34,462 nt of DNA from assembly GCA_025458085.1 (NCBI GenBank), contig JALOTC010000004.1, positions 1 through 34,462 on the forward strand, read 5' to 3'. Below are positions 8,903 through 16,792 of the stretch, in pieces. The notes beneath the pieces were generated by a model, which was given only the letters and a program-made list of their open reading frames with translations, did no database searches and was not told the DNA's origin. The DNA comes from Cypionkella sp. Its GTDB lineage: Bacteria; Pseudomonadota; Alphaproteobacteria; Rhodobacterales; Rhodobacteraceae. Both the position numbers and the translations under genes were made by a program. The first letter of the stretch is position 1. Each line of letters starts with the position of its first letter.

Positions 8903-8963
8903 AACAGGGTTCTCCGGTTCTAAACCTTGCCGGCAGATTGGGGGGCAAGTGATACCTTACCCT

Positions 8964-10073
8964 TCAATTGATCACGAATTCTGCATGAAGTGCCCCTGCG
9001 GCATGGATGCTTTTCAGAATGTCGATCATGTCATTCGGGGCCACCCCAAGCGCATTGAGGCCCGCGACCAATTCCGAAAGCGTGGTGCCGCCACGCAGTT
9101 CGGCTAGCCCTGTGCCGGGCTCCTCCTCAATCGCGGCACGCGTGCGCGGGACGATGACCGTTTCCCCGGGGGCGAAGGGGTTGGGTTGTACGACCAACGG
9201 CTCTTCCTCCACCCGAAGTGTCAGATTGCCCTGCGCAACCGCAACCCGGCTGATGCGGACCTCCTCTCCGATCACGATGGTGCCAGAGCGCTGATCCACC
9301 ACCACACGGGCGCGGGTTTGGGGGGCGAGCGCGATGTTTTCAATCCGCCCAATCGCATGGGCGGGCGACCGCGCGCCAGTGGCTCCGATGTCGAGCTCTA
9401 CCGTGCCCGCATCCAGCATGTTGGCCACGCGGCGGCCAAATTCGCGGTTCAGTTGTGACTCGATCTGGGCAGCTGTCGTGAAATCGGGGTTGCGGAGCGC
9501 AAGGCGCAACGAACGAAGCGAGGTGAAATCGAACTCCACCTCCCGCTCCACCCGCGCACCGGCGGGGATGCTTCCTGCTGTTGGTACCCCCTGTACGACC
9601 CGTGCACCGTCACCTTCGGCGGAAACGCCACCTGCGATAATCGTGCCTTGGGCCACGGCATAGATCTGTCCATCTGCGCCGTTCAACGGCGTCATGATCA
9701 GCGTGCCGCCAAGCAGGCTTGTTGAATCCCCGATGGCAGAGACACCGACATCGATCCTCGCCCCGGCGCGGGCAAAGGCGGGCAACTCCGCCGTGACCAG
9801 AACAGCCGCCACGTTGCGCGGACGAAAGGCTTCTCCTGTCACGTTGACGCCAAGCCGTTCCAGAAGGCTGGCCATGATCTCTTCGGTGAAAGGTGCGTTT
9901 CTTATCCCGTCACCCGTTCCGTTCAACCCGACGACGAGCCCGTATCCGACAAGGTCGTTGCCACGCACCCCATCAAATTCGACCAGATCCTTCAGCCGGA
10001 CCGTCTGCGCCTGCGCCAAGCCGGCGCTAGCAAAAATCAGGATGAGGAGAGGGAAGAAGATGCGGCGGATCAT
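8964..10073 (-). CDS. flgI: Flagellar basal-body P-ring protein FlgI
   Basis: This 369-aa protein is the normal size for FlgI, which assembles the periplasmic P-ring around the flagellar rod. It has a Sec signal peptide (IFFPLLILIFASAGLAQAQ). The family signature follows (RLKDLVEFDGVRGNDLVGYG, GLNGTGDG), with SLLGGTLIMTPLNGADGQIYA in the middle. The C-terminus LNALGVAPNDMIDILKSIHA is typical. The ATG overlaps the flgL stop by 4 nt (ATGA), so it is the last gene of the minus-strand motB-flgE-flgK-flgL-flgI block. Confidence 0.97.
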   Translation of the reverse strand: MIRRIFFPLLILIFASAGLAQAQTVRLKDLVEFDGVRGNDLVGYGLVVGLNGTGDGIRNAPFTEEIMASLLERLGVNVTGEAFRPRNVAAVLVTAELPAFARAGARIDVGVSAIGDSTSLLGGTLIMTPLNGADGQIYAVAQGTIIAGGVSAEGDGARVVQGVPTAGSIPAGARVEREVEFDFTSLRSLRLALRNPDFTTAAQIESQLNREFGRRVANMLDAGTVELDIGATGARSPAHAIGRIENIALAPQTRARVVVDQRSGTIVIGEEVRISRVAVAQGNLTLRVEEEPLVVQPNPFAPGETVIVPRTRAAIEEEPGTGLAELRGGTTLSELVAGLNALGVAPNDMIDILKSIHAAGALHAEFVIN

Positions 10074-11068
10074 CGAATGAAATCCGCAAGTGAGAGGCGC
10101 GAAATCCGGGCGGTTACCGCGTAAAGCGTTTCCAGATTGGTCTGGACCGCCTCTAGTTCTACGGCGGCCAGGGCGGGATCGATGCTTGTCCGTGTGGCAA
10201 TTGCCATTTCGACTGCCATGGCTTCGGCCTCTTTTTCAGTGCGAAAGGTGGCGATGCGTTGCTGATCAAAGCCAATCTCGGCCGTCAATGTCACCAGACC
10301 GTCATTGGCCGTGCGCAGCCCAGCAAGCGTATGCACCGCCGCGCCACTCTCGGCCGGTACGCCGTGACTGGTCCGGTCAAGAAAGGCTGCCGTCGCAAAA
10401 GCGGCGATAGCGCTGCGAATTCGCACATCGGCGGCAGTGCGGTCTGTCAGGCGCGCGCCACCCGGCTCAAGTTCCTGTGCCCGCGCCTCGGGTCCGCCTC
10501 GATAACCTTGGGTGGCCCATCCAGCCGGATTGTCGAACCAAGCCATGATCCGTGTGGCCATTTCTGTCTGCGAAGTGGCGCCTGTGAGCACTGTTTCTAG
10601 CCGTGCGAGCAGATCGTCTGCCCCAATAACGGCGGGACCCGTGGGTGAAATGCCCGCAAAAAGTGACCGCCCGCCGATAGAACTGTTCAGCGTTGCCAGC
10701 GCATCGCCCAATGCTACGCGAGCTTGCGCTGCGACCCGGGCTGTCTGCTCCGGCCCAGAAACGGGAAAAAGCCCAGAAACGGCGGCAGTTACACTGTCCA
10801 GACCCTTGCGCAGGCTGCCAAGCGCCGCCTGTTGACCTTCGGCGCGCAGGGCGGTTTCGTCTGCCGCGCGGATCAGGCCTTCGTTCACTGTTATCGTGCG
10901 CCGCAATGCGAGGATTTCCCGAAGATCCCCTCCCAAACTGGCAGCAACATCTGCCCTTTCGCCAGAGGCAAGTTCGCTTGCCAAGCGTGTCGTCGCGGAC
11001 TTCAGCGCTGACATGCCCGAGCTTGCCACATGCAAGCGTGCCAGATCGGCAAAGAAAATCGGGCCCAT
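10070..11068 (-). CDS. flgL: Flagellar hook-filament junction protein FlgL
   Basis: This 332-aa protein is related to flagellin N- and C-termini. FlgL forms the second ring of the hook-filament junction and is exported by the flagellar type III apparatus. The N-terminus has the helical pattern ASSGMSALKSATTRLASELASGERA, and the C-terminus has the flagellin-like heptad helix ending in TLYAVTARISRLSLADFIR. It starts 2 nt beyond the flgK stop, and its identity is strengthened by that order. Sequence conservation is modest, as is usual for alphaproteobacterial FlgL, and the start reads MGPIFFADLARLHVA. Confidence 0.88.
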   Translation of the reverse strand: MGPIFFADLARLHVASSGMSALKSATTRLASELASGERADVAASLGGDLREILALRRTITVNEGLIRAADETALRAEGQQAALGSLRKGLDSVTAAVSGLFPVSGPEQTARVAAQARVALGDALATLNSSIGGRSLFAGISPTGPAVIGADDLLARLETVLTGATSQTEMATRIMAWFDNPAGWATQGYRGGPEARAQELEPGGARLTDRTAADVRIRSAIAAFATAAFLDRTSHGVPAESGAAVHTLAGLRTANDGLVTLTAEIGFDQQRIATFRTEKEAEAMAVEMAIATRTSIDPALAAVELEAVQTNLETLYAVTARISRLSLADFIR

Positions 11069-11070
11069 CT

Positions 11071-12513
11071 TCAGATCTCCAGTATCGTGCGCATCATGTC
11101 GTCAATCGCGCGAACAACTCGGGCATTCGCGCCATAGGCCTGTTCAATTTGCAGCAACATCTGCATCTCGCGGTCGGTATCCACACCTTGGCCGCGAAGA
11201 TTTTGCTGAAGCACTTCTCGACGAGCGAGGCTGAAGCTTTGCTCCCCCTCCGCGCGCAAACGTTCCGTCGAGACTTGTGACCGGAGTTCCGCGACAGCGG
11301 TGGCAAAGCCGCCCTGAGCGCCAAGTTGTGTCAGGCTTTCTGGGCGGGACAGGGCAGCCGAAAAACCTTGCAAGAGGACAGGATCGGCAAAGGCAGAGGC
11401 TTGCGTTGCTCCAAGCCCATCCCGTAGGCGCCATGCACCACCCCCGGCTTGCGGGTCTGCCAACGCATTCAACTGAACCCTTCCGGCAATACCCGTCGCT
11501 CGGGTTGGATCAAAAGGGGCACCTGCATCGGTGAAAAGGCCCGGTGCGCCGGCTGCAAGGGTTGGGTCGAGCCCCGGATTGGCAAAGCGCGTTATCAGAT
11601 TGCTTGCCAGCGCATCCATCTTTTCTTGCAGCGCGGGTGCCAGAACATCGCGCAGCGCGAAAGAAGCAGAAATCCCGCCCTCCCCAAACCGCCCGCCGTC
11701 TGGCCCTGTCGAGACAGGTTGGCCATCGACCATCAGCCCCGAAAGGGTTCCGGAGGCAAGGCTTGCCTCTGCCGTGACGACAGGGGTGGAGGAAAAGGCT
11801 AGGCGTGCTGCGCGCTGCCCGTCCAGCAATGTGATGCCCGTTGTCGTGAACAGGGCAATCTGGTCCCCTGGTCGCGCCACTTCGCGTAACGCCACAAGCG
11901 AAGAGATTCCATCAACCAGTCTCTGACGCTGATCCAAAAGGGGAGAGGTATCTTCACCCCGTGTTGCCTTCACGCTGATCTGCCGGTTGAGGTCGGCGAT
12001 CCCCTGCAAAGTGGAACCGATCTGCGCCACATCTTTTGCAATTGCGGCATCGGCCTCCTGCCGGATTCTCGTGATGGACTGGGCTGCAACATTGAGGCTT
12101 GTGGCCACGGCACGGGCAGCATCGGTGGCAGCGATGAGACGAGTCGTCGACTCGGGACGTGCCGCAGCCTCAACCAGACTGCGTTCAAGCGTCGCGACCC
12201 GGCCCGCCAGTGCGCCCATATCCCCTTCGGCACCGAGCGAATTGTCCAGAGCTTGCAGGGCCTGCATGTGCCGGTCTTGGGCGGAAAACGCGGCCTTGGC
12301 TCTACGCAGATCCTGCAAGAGTGCCTCAGGCATCTGCCGGTCGATGCCCATGACGCGCACACCCTGTCCCTCGATCTGGCTGGACAGGACCGCCTCGCGC
12401 CGGCCATAGCCTTCGGTCAGGGCATTGGCGATATTGCTCGCCGTCAGATCGGCGAGACGCGCGCCTGCGGACAGGCCAGAGACAGCAGAATGAAAGGCCG
12501 AGGACAGCGTCAT
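11071..12513 (-). CDS. flgK: Flagellar hook-associated protein 1 FlgK
   Basis: This 480-aa protein has the flagellar rod/hook N-terminal motif (SGLSAGARLADLTASNIANA) and the matching C-terminal motif (MQMLLQIEQAYGANARVVRA, then IDDMMRTILEI). FlgK is the first hook-filament junction protein. Its size and its position between flgE and flgL agree with that role. The variable middle (about 200-400) contains LDPTLAAGAPGLFTDAGAPF and similar. ATG at 12513 lies 11 nt beyond the flgE stop, so the gene belongs to the same transcript. Confidence 0.95.
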   Translation of the reverse strand: MTLSSAFHSAVSGLSAGARLADLTASNIANALTEGYGRREAVLSSQIEGQGVRVMGIDRQMPEALLQDLRRAKAAFSAQDRHMQALQALDNSLGAEGDMGALAGRVATLERSLVEAAARPESTTRLIAATDAARAVATSLNVAAQSITRIRQEADAAIAKDVAQIGSTLQGIADLNRQISVKATRGEDTSPLLDQRQRLVDGISSLVALREVARPGDQIALFTTTGITLLDGQRAARLAFSSTPVVTAEASLASGTLSGLMVDGQPVSTGPDGGRFGEGGISASFALRDVLAPALQEKMDALASNLITRFANPGLDPTLAAGAPGLFTDAGAPFDPTRATGIAGRVQLNALADPQAGGGAWRLRDGLGATQASAFADPVLLQGFSAALSRPESLTQLGAQGGFATAVAELRSQVSTERLRAEGEQSFSLARREVLQQNLRGQGVDTDREMQMLLQIEQAYGANARVVRAIDDMMRTILEI

Positions 12514-12524
12514 TGATGGCTCCC

Positions 12525-13832
12525 CTAGCGTTTGATGTTCGTGGTTTCTTGGAGCATTTCGTCCACGGTCTGGATGACCTTGGCATTTGATGCATAAGCA
12601 CGCTGGGTCTGGATGAGAGCGGTCAGTTCCGCCGCAACATCAGTGGTAGAGGCTTCGCGGGCGAACCCGACGACACCCCCAGTTGGGCCTTCTCCCGCAT
12701 CCCAAAGAAAAAAGGAACCAGATTCGGGCGAGACCTTATAGGTCTGGTTGTCCATCGCCGTCAGCCCGTTGACATTGGGTACGTCCACCAGCGGTATCTG
12801 ATAGATACGGCGCACAAAGCCCGTGTCATAAGTCGCTACGATGTAACCGTTCTTGTCTACCTCTACCGCCGTCATGTTCCCGACGGGCGATCCATTGCGC
12901 GTGATGTTCGTGGGTGAAAAGCTGCTGGACAGTTGTGTCAACCCTGTCGCATCGCCGGGCCTGCCTATTTCAAGCTGGATCGGACCACCAGCAGTCGCAA
13001 GTTCCACTGCGCCGGTCAGGGGATCATAGGGGTTGCCTGATACCGTTGTGACGGAAGCGATCTTGCCGCCGCTCGTCCTGCCGTCATCAAAGGTAAGCGC
13101 GTATTCCCCAATCACCGCATTGCCCGAAGCACTGTCACGGATGACCATTGTCCAGCTATTGGAATAGCCCGTGGCAGCAATGGTTGGTGTAAAGGTGACT
13201 TGAAGCGTTTCGGTCGTGCCCAGGTTTCCGAAATATTCAATGCTCCGCGAAAGTGGTTCGCCCGAGGCATCAAAGGCTGTTTCTGTTGCGGGCAGGTTGG
13301 CACCCAGAACGATCTTTGTCGTGGGGTCGCCCGCTGTCTGATTCACATTGATGACCACAGGCTGCAATCCCGTCACCGAGTCGCGCGGAAAAGCAGGAAT
13401 CTCGCCGTCTGAATTTGCGGGCCAACCCAAAAGAACAAGCCCGGATTCCGTTCGTAACACGCCATTCGCATCCGCGCGGAACGCCCCCGTCGTCGTCATC
13501 ATCAATGGAACGTCCGAACCCGTAGCCCCGAGCGATACAGCAGGCATGACCGGAAGCATCCCGCGACCGGTGACTGCAAGGTCCAGTGGATTGGAGGTCC
13601 CGACCAGCGCGCCCCTTTCCTCGATCAGGCGAAACGTCGCGCTGCGCACCCCGCCCGCCGAATACTGCCCCGCGCCACGACCCGTGGTGATGACCATGCT
13701 TTCAAATTCGGTCGAGGCACGCTTGTAGCCAAAGGTAGAGGAATTCGCGATATTGTCAGAAATCGTGGCAAGCCGCGTGGAATTCGCGTTCAACCCCGAA
13801 ACGCCTGCGTTGAGCGAAGAAGAAAGGCTCAT
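12525..13832 (-). CDS. flgE: Flagellar hook protein FlgE
   Basis: This 435-aa hook subunit starts MSLSSSLNAGVSGLNANSTR and contains TISDNIANSSTFGYKRA, the rod-hook signature. The C-terminus has ALIQTQRAYASNAKVIQ, then TVDEMLQETTNIKR. ATG at 13832 is chosen over a TTG five codons upstream because AAAGGGG precedes it at proper spacing and the conserved N-terminus begins there. A CtrA-like site (13891-13905) lies about 59 bp upstream, in the 93-bp gap behind motB, so flgE may begin its own transcript flgE-flgK-flgL-flgI. Confidence 0.95.
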   Translation of the reverse strand: MSLSSSLNAGVSGLNANSTRLATISDNIANSSTFGYKRASTEFESMVITTGRGAGQYSAGGVRSATFRLIEERGALVGTSNPLDLAVTGRGMLPVMPAVSLGATGSDVPLMMTTTGAFRADANGVLRTESGLVLLGWPANSDGEIPAFPRDSVTGLQPVVINVNQTAGDPTTKIVLGANLPATETAFDASGEPLSRSIEYFGNLGTTETLQVTFTPTIAATGYSNSWTMVIRDSASGNAVIGEYALTFDDGRTSGGKIASVTTVSGNPYDPLTGAVELATAGGPIQLEIGRPGDATGLTQLSSSFSPTNITRNGSPVGNMTAVEVDKNGYIVATYDTGFVRRIYQIPLVDVPNVNGLTAMDNQTYKVSPESGSFFLWDAGEGPTGGVVGFAREASTTDVAAELTALIQTQRAYASNAKVIQTVDEMLQETTNIKR

Positions 13833-13890
13833 CCATACCCCTTTCAAGAGTGCATGCGATCTAGTGCCCTGCAGCCTGCAACGAGGGGGA

Positions 13891-13905
13891 TTAAGTTTGG
13901 CCTAA
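13891..13905 (-). promoter_or_regulatory. CtrA-like binding site upstream of flgE
   Basis: On the minus strand the sequence is TTAG-GCCAAAC-TTAA, matching 7 of 8 fixed positions of the CtrA consensus TTAA-N7-TTAA. It lies 59-73 bp before the flgE ATG. CtrA controls flagellar genes in several Rhodobacterales, so regulation of flgE is plausible. Binding is inferred. Confidence 0.5.
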
Positions 13906-13925
13906 CGCTTACAATTCGAACGATT

Positions 13926-14765
13926 TCATGCTCCCTCACGCAAAAGGATCAGTTCCATCCGGTTGTTGCGCGGGGCAGAGGGGATGTCCGTCGCCGGCTT
14001 TCGATCCGCATGTCCCACGACCCGCGCAAAGCGCGAGTCGGGCAGGCCATCATCCTCCAACAGGCTGCGAAAGGCCTGAGCGCGTGCTGTGGTCACAGGC
14101 CAGACCGGATTGACACGTTGCACGATCGAAAAGCTACGGCTGTGGCCATTCACGGCGAGCGCATTTTCAGTTGCTTGCAGCACATCGGCCAAAATTTGAG
14201 AGAGATCCCGAAGCGTTTGCGTCGGCTGGCTTCCGTCTTCCGAAAAAAGCGGCGCGTCAGGCAGGTCAAAGACTTCAATCACCAAACCCTCATCCGTGCT
14301 GCGGGTCACGACATGGCGCAACAGCCGGTCTGCCGTCATGCTTTCGCCTGCGCGTGCCAAAAGCATCTTCTCCACTTCGGCGAGAAGCTCTTCTTCCGCG
14401 CCGGATGGCGCGGCTTCGCCCTTCGGTTCTGCAATGACCTGACGCTCGGCCCCTGGATCACGGCCCGAGGCGCCGGTGCCATTGCGCACAAGGCTTTGCT
14501 CAGAGAAAACCGAGTCGCCGCCAAAGGCCCCTTCACCCCCGGCAGAGGTCCGGTTGATTGGGATGGACGGGCTGAAGAAATCCGCCAGACCCTTGCGCTG
14601 TCTTTCGGTTGTCGCGTTCAACAGCCACATCAGCAGGAAAAAGGCCATCATCGCTGTGACGAAATCGGCGTAGGCAACCTTCCACGCCCCTCCGTGGTGC
14701 CCACCGGCGATGATCTTCTTCTTCCGTTTGATGATGACTGGCGCGGCATTGGACTGCCCTGCCAT
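13926..14765 (-). CDS. motB: Flagellar stator protein MotB with altered peptidoglycan-binding motif
   Basis: This 279-aa protein has a basic N-terminus (IIKRKKKIIAGGHHGGAWKV), then one membrane helix (YADFVTAMMAFFLLMWLL) with the proton-carrying Asp34, the hallmark of MotB. A linker and a C-terminal OmpA-like domain follow (about 155-275). In that domain the usual GHTD is GHSRS (207-211), so the diaminopimelate-contacting Asp is missing, while the later Arg228 (TTARAQAF) and NNRME are kept. MotB anchors the stator to the cell wall and conducts protons with MotA. No motA is adjacent. The ATG at 14765 has only a weak ribosome site. Confidence 0.93.
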   Translation of the reverse strand: MAGQSNAAPVIIKRKKKIIAGGHHGGAWKVAYADFVTAMMAFFLLMWLLNATTERQRKGLADFFSPSIPINRTSAGGEGAFGGDSVFSEQSLVRNGTGASGRDPGAERQVIAEPKGEAAPSGAEEELLAEVEKMLLARAGESMTADRLLRHVVTRSTDEGLVIEVFDLPDAPLFSEDGSQPTQTLRDLSQILADVLQATENALAVNGHSRSFSIVQRVNPVWPVTTARAQAFRSLLEDDGLPDSRFARVVGHADRKPATDIPSAPRNNRMELILLREGA

Positions 14766-14786
14766 TCACACACCCATATTTTCACA

Positions 14787-14810
14787 CCCGAGACTACATT
14801 TCGTCTCGGG
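14787..14810. terminator. 8-bp inverted repeat between the aldo/keto reductase gene and motB
   Basis: CCCGAGAC (14787-14794) and GTCTCGGG (14803-14810) pair perfectly around an 8-nt loop. It lies 36 nt beyond the aldo/keto reductase stop and 21 nt before the motB ATG, both on the minus strand. It could end the reductase transcript or be a motB leader hairpin. No clear U-run follows. Confidence 0.4.
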
Positions 14811-14812
14811 CA

Positions 14813-14827
14813 TGAAGGTCGCGTTAA
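14813..14827 (-). promoter_or_regulatory. CtrA-like binding site upstream of motB
   Basis: The minus-strand sequence TTAA-CGCGACC-TTCA matches 7 of 8 fixed positions of TTAA-N7-TTAA. It lies about 48-62 bp upstream of the motB ATG, a position similar to the site before flgE. Regulation by CtrA is inferred. Confidence 0.4.
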
Positions 14828-14846
14828 TGACAGGGCATTTTACATA

Positions 14847-15875
14847 TCATTCAGCCGAGGATCGCGCCCAGAGATTGATGTCCTCCTCTGCCGCAACGGC
14901 ATCGATTTCGGCCAACTCCGCAGCGGTGAAGTCCAGATTGCCGATCGCGCCCACGCAATCCACCACTTGTTCGGGGCGCGAGGCACCAATCAGTGCCGTG
15001 GTGATCCCGCCGTCGCGCAAAACCCAGGCAATCGCCATCTGTGCCAATGTCTGCCCCCGCCGTGCTGCGATGGCGTTCAGCGCGCGCACGCTTTCAATCG
15101 CACGTGGGGTGATCGTGGCGGGGTCAAGGCTCTTGCCCTGCACCGCGCGGCTGCCTTCTGGGATGCCGTTCAGATACTTCCCTGTCAGGATGCCTTGCGC
15201 CAAGGGGGTAAAGGCAATGGAGCCGATACCAAGCTCTGTCAGCGTCTCCTTCAACCCATCACGTTCCACCCAGCGGTTCAGAATATTGTAGCTGGGCTGG
15301 TGGATCAGACAGGGGGTGCCAAGCTCTTTCAAGATCGCCGCCGCCTCGCGCGTGCGGGCAGAGTTATAACTTGAAATCCCCACATAAAGCGCGCGCCCGG
15401 ACCGGACGATATGGTCCAGCGCCATCATCGTCTCTTCCAGCGGGGTTTCCGGGTCGAACCTGTGGGAATAGAAGATATCAACGTAATCCAAGCCCATCCG
15501 CTTCAAGCTCTGGTCACAAGAGGCGATCACATATTTCCGGCTTCCCCATTCGCCATAGGGGCCATCCCACATCAGATAACCGGCCTTGGAACTGATGATC
15601 AGCTCATCCCGATGCCCGGCGAAGTCAGTTTTCAAAATCTCGCCAAAGGCCTCTTCCGCGCTGCCGGGCGGGGGGCCGTAGTTGTTCGCAAGGTCAAAAT
15701 GCGTGATCCCGTGGTCAAAAGCCGTACGGCAGATATCGCGCTTGACCTGATGCGGCGTGTCATGGCCGAAATTGTGCCACAGCCCCAAGCTGATGGCGGG
15801 CAGTTTCAGGCCAGAGGTCCCACATTTGCGATAGATCATGCGGGAATAGCGGTCTGCGGCGGGTCTATAGGTCAT
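14847..15875 (-). CDS. Aldo/keto reductase, YghZ/MgrA type (L-glyceraldehyde-3-phosphate reductase-like)
   Basis: This 342-aa NADPH-dependent reductase has the TIM-barrel AKR tetrad: Asp61 and Tyr66 (FDLANNYGPPPGSAEEAFG), Lys97 (SSKAGYLMW) and His138 (FYSHRFDPETPLEETM). The cofactor end LIGASRPEQVVD is also clear. The GPPPGSAEE insert and WDGPYGEWGSRKY are typical of the YghZ/MgrA group, which reduces L-glyceraldehyde-3-phosphate and methylglyoxal. The frame is open upstream, but ATG at 15875 has AGGAGG five nt before it. It is divergent from the YihY/BrkB-like gene. Confidence 0.92.
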   Translation of the reverse strand: MTYRPAADRYSRMIYRKCGTSGLKLPAISLGLWHNFGHDTPHQVKRDICRTAFDHGITHFDLANNYGPPPGSAEEAFGEILKTDFAGHRDELIISSKAGYLMWDGPYGEWGSRKYVIASCDQSLKRMGLDYVDIFYSHRFDPETPLEETMMALDHIVRSGRALYVGISSYNSARTREAAAILKELGTPCLIHQPSYNILNRWVERDGLKETLTELGIGSIAFTPLAQGILTGKYLNGIPEGSRAVQGKSLDPATITPRAIESVRALNAIAARRGQTLAQMAIAWVLRDGGITTALIGASRPEQVVDCVGAIGNLDFTAAELAEIDAVAAEEDINLWARSSAE

Positions 15876-15907
15876 GGCGTCCTCCTGTTGAGGCACACCT
15901 TCCCATT

Positions 15908-15922
15908 CCCTTGGTCCAAGGG
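15908..15922. promoter_or_regulatory. Perfect 7-bp palindrome in a divergent promoter region
   Basis: CCCTTGG-T-CCAAGGG is a perfect inverted repeat in the 86-bp gap between the divergent aldo/keto reductase and YihY/BrkB-like genes. Its placement suits an operator shared by both. No regulator gene is adjacent. Confidence 0.35.
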
Positions 15923-15961
15923 CAAGTTGCACCCCGCGCGGGAAGCGTCCAGAGTGATCCG

Positions 15962-16792
15962 ATGAGCATCTCCTTCTCTGCCTTCTGGCCCTTCTTGCTG
16001 GCGGTTCATGCCCGGATGGCGCGGGGCCATTTCGGGCTGATCGCCGCCGGCGTCGCTTTCTATGCCATGTTCGCGGTCTTTCCCGGCCTTGCCGCCAGCG
16101 TCGCGGTCTGGAGCCTTGTGGCTGACCCAGCCGTGATCGCGCCGTGGCTGGAGGGGGCAGAGGGCTTTCTGCCCGAGGATGCAGCCGCGCTTTTACGCGA
16201 TCAGCTTCTGGCGCTCCTGTCCACGCCGCGTGCGACCTTGGGGTGGGCTACTGCGCTGTCAATCGGGGTGGCGCTGTTTTCTGCGCGGGCAGGCGTCTCC
16301 GCGCTTGTTGGCGCGCTAGAGGCTGTGCACAGGACGCGGCCCCGCCCTTTTCTCTGGCGCTGGATGGTGGACATCATGCTCACCTGCGCCTTGATCCTCG
16401 CGCTTTGCGCGGCATTGGCGACCAGCATCCTGCTGCCCCTTCTGCTCGAGTTCCTCCCCTTGGGCGGGGTGCAGGCATGGCTTTTGTCCATCCTGCCCCG
16501 GCTTGGGCTTTTCCTTATGGTGCTGGCCTTCCTCGCAATCCTTTATCGTTTCGGCCCCAACCGCGCCTCTGGCACGCGCCCAAAAATCGCTCTTGGCGTG
16601 GTTGTCGCGGCGGTGGGATGGGCGGCGGTCAGCTATGGCTTTTCCGCCTATCTGGCTAACTTTGGAACCTATAACCGCATATATGGGTCAATCGGGGCGG
16701 TTGCGGCCTTGCTTATGTGGCTATACCTGTCGGTCTGGTCGATCCTGCTTGGCGCGGCAGTCAATGCCGAAAGGGGGCGGATCAGCGCATGA
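15962..16792 (+). CDS. YihY/virulence factor BrkB family inner-membrane protein
   Basis: This 276-aa polytopic membrane protein has about six hydrophobic helices. Family-like segments include GLIAAGVAFYAMFAVFPGLAA (first helix), ALILALCAALATSILLPLLL, a middle LYRFGPN, and the C-terminal YGSIGAVAALLMWLYLSVWS followed by ILLGAAVNAE. These are hallmarks of YihY/BrkB (formerly called RNase BN in error). The molecular function of the family is not settled. ATG at 15962 is chosen because similarity begins there. Its 3' end overlaps the convergent CRTAC1-like gene by 11 bp. Confidence 0.9.
   Translation: MSISFSAFWPFLLAVHARMARGHFGLIAAGVAFYAMFAVFPGLAASVAVWSLVADPAVIAPWLEGAEGFLPEDAAALLRDQLLALLSTPRATLGWATALSIGVALFSARAGVSALVGALEAVHRTRPRPFLWRWMVDIMLTCALILALCAALATSILLPLLLEFLPLGGVQAWLLSILPRLGLFLMVLAFLAILYRFGPNRASGTRPKIALGVVVAAVGWAAVSYGFSAYLANFGTYNRIYGSIGAVAALLMWLYLSVWSILLGAAVNAERGRISA

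Noticed and set aside
8926-8949. Terminator between map and flgI
   Set aside because: The CTTGCC/GGCAAG stem is only 6 bp with a long loop and no U-run, too weak to call as a feature.
13854-15374. 506-codon plus-strand open frame opposite motB and the aldo/keto reductase
   Set aside because: It lies antisense to two well-supported genes, has no recognisable domain and His/Arg/Gln-rich composition typical of a GC-rich shadow frame.
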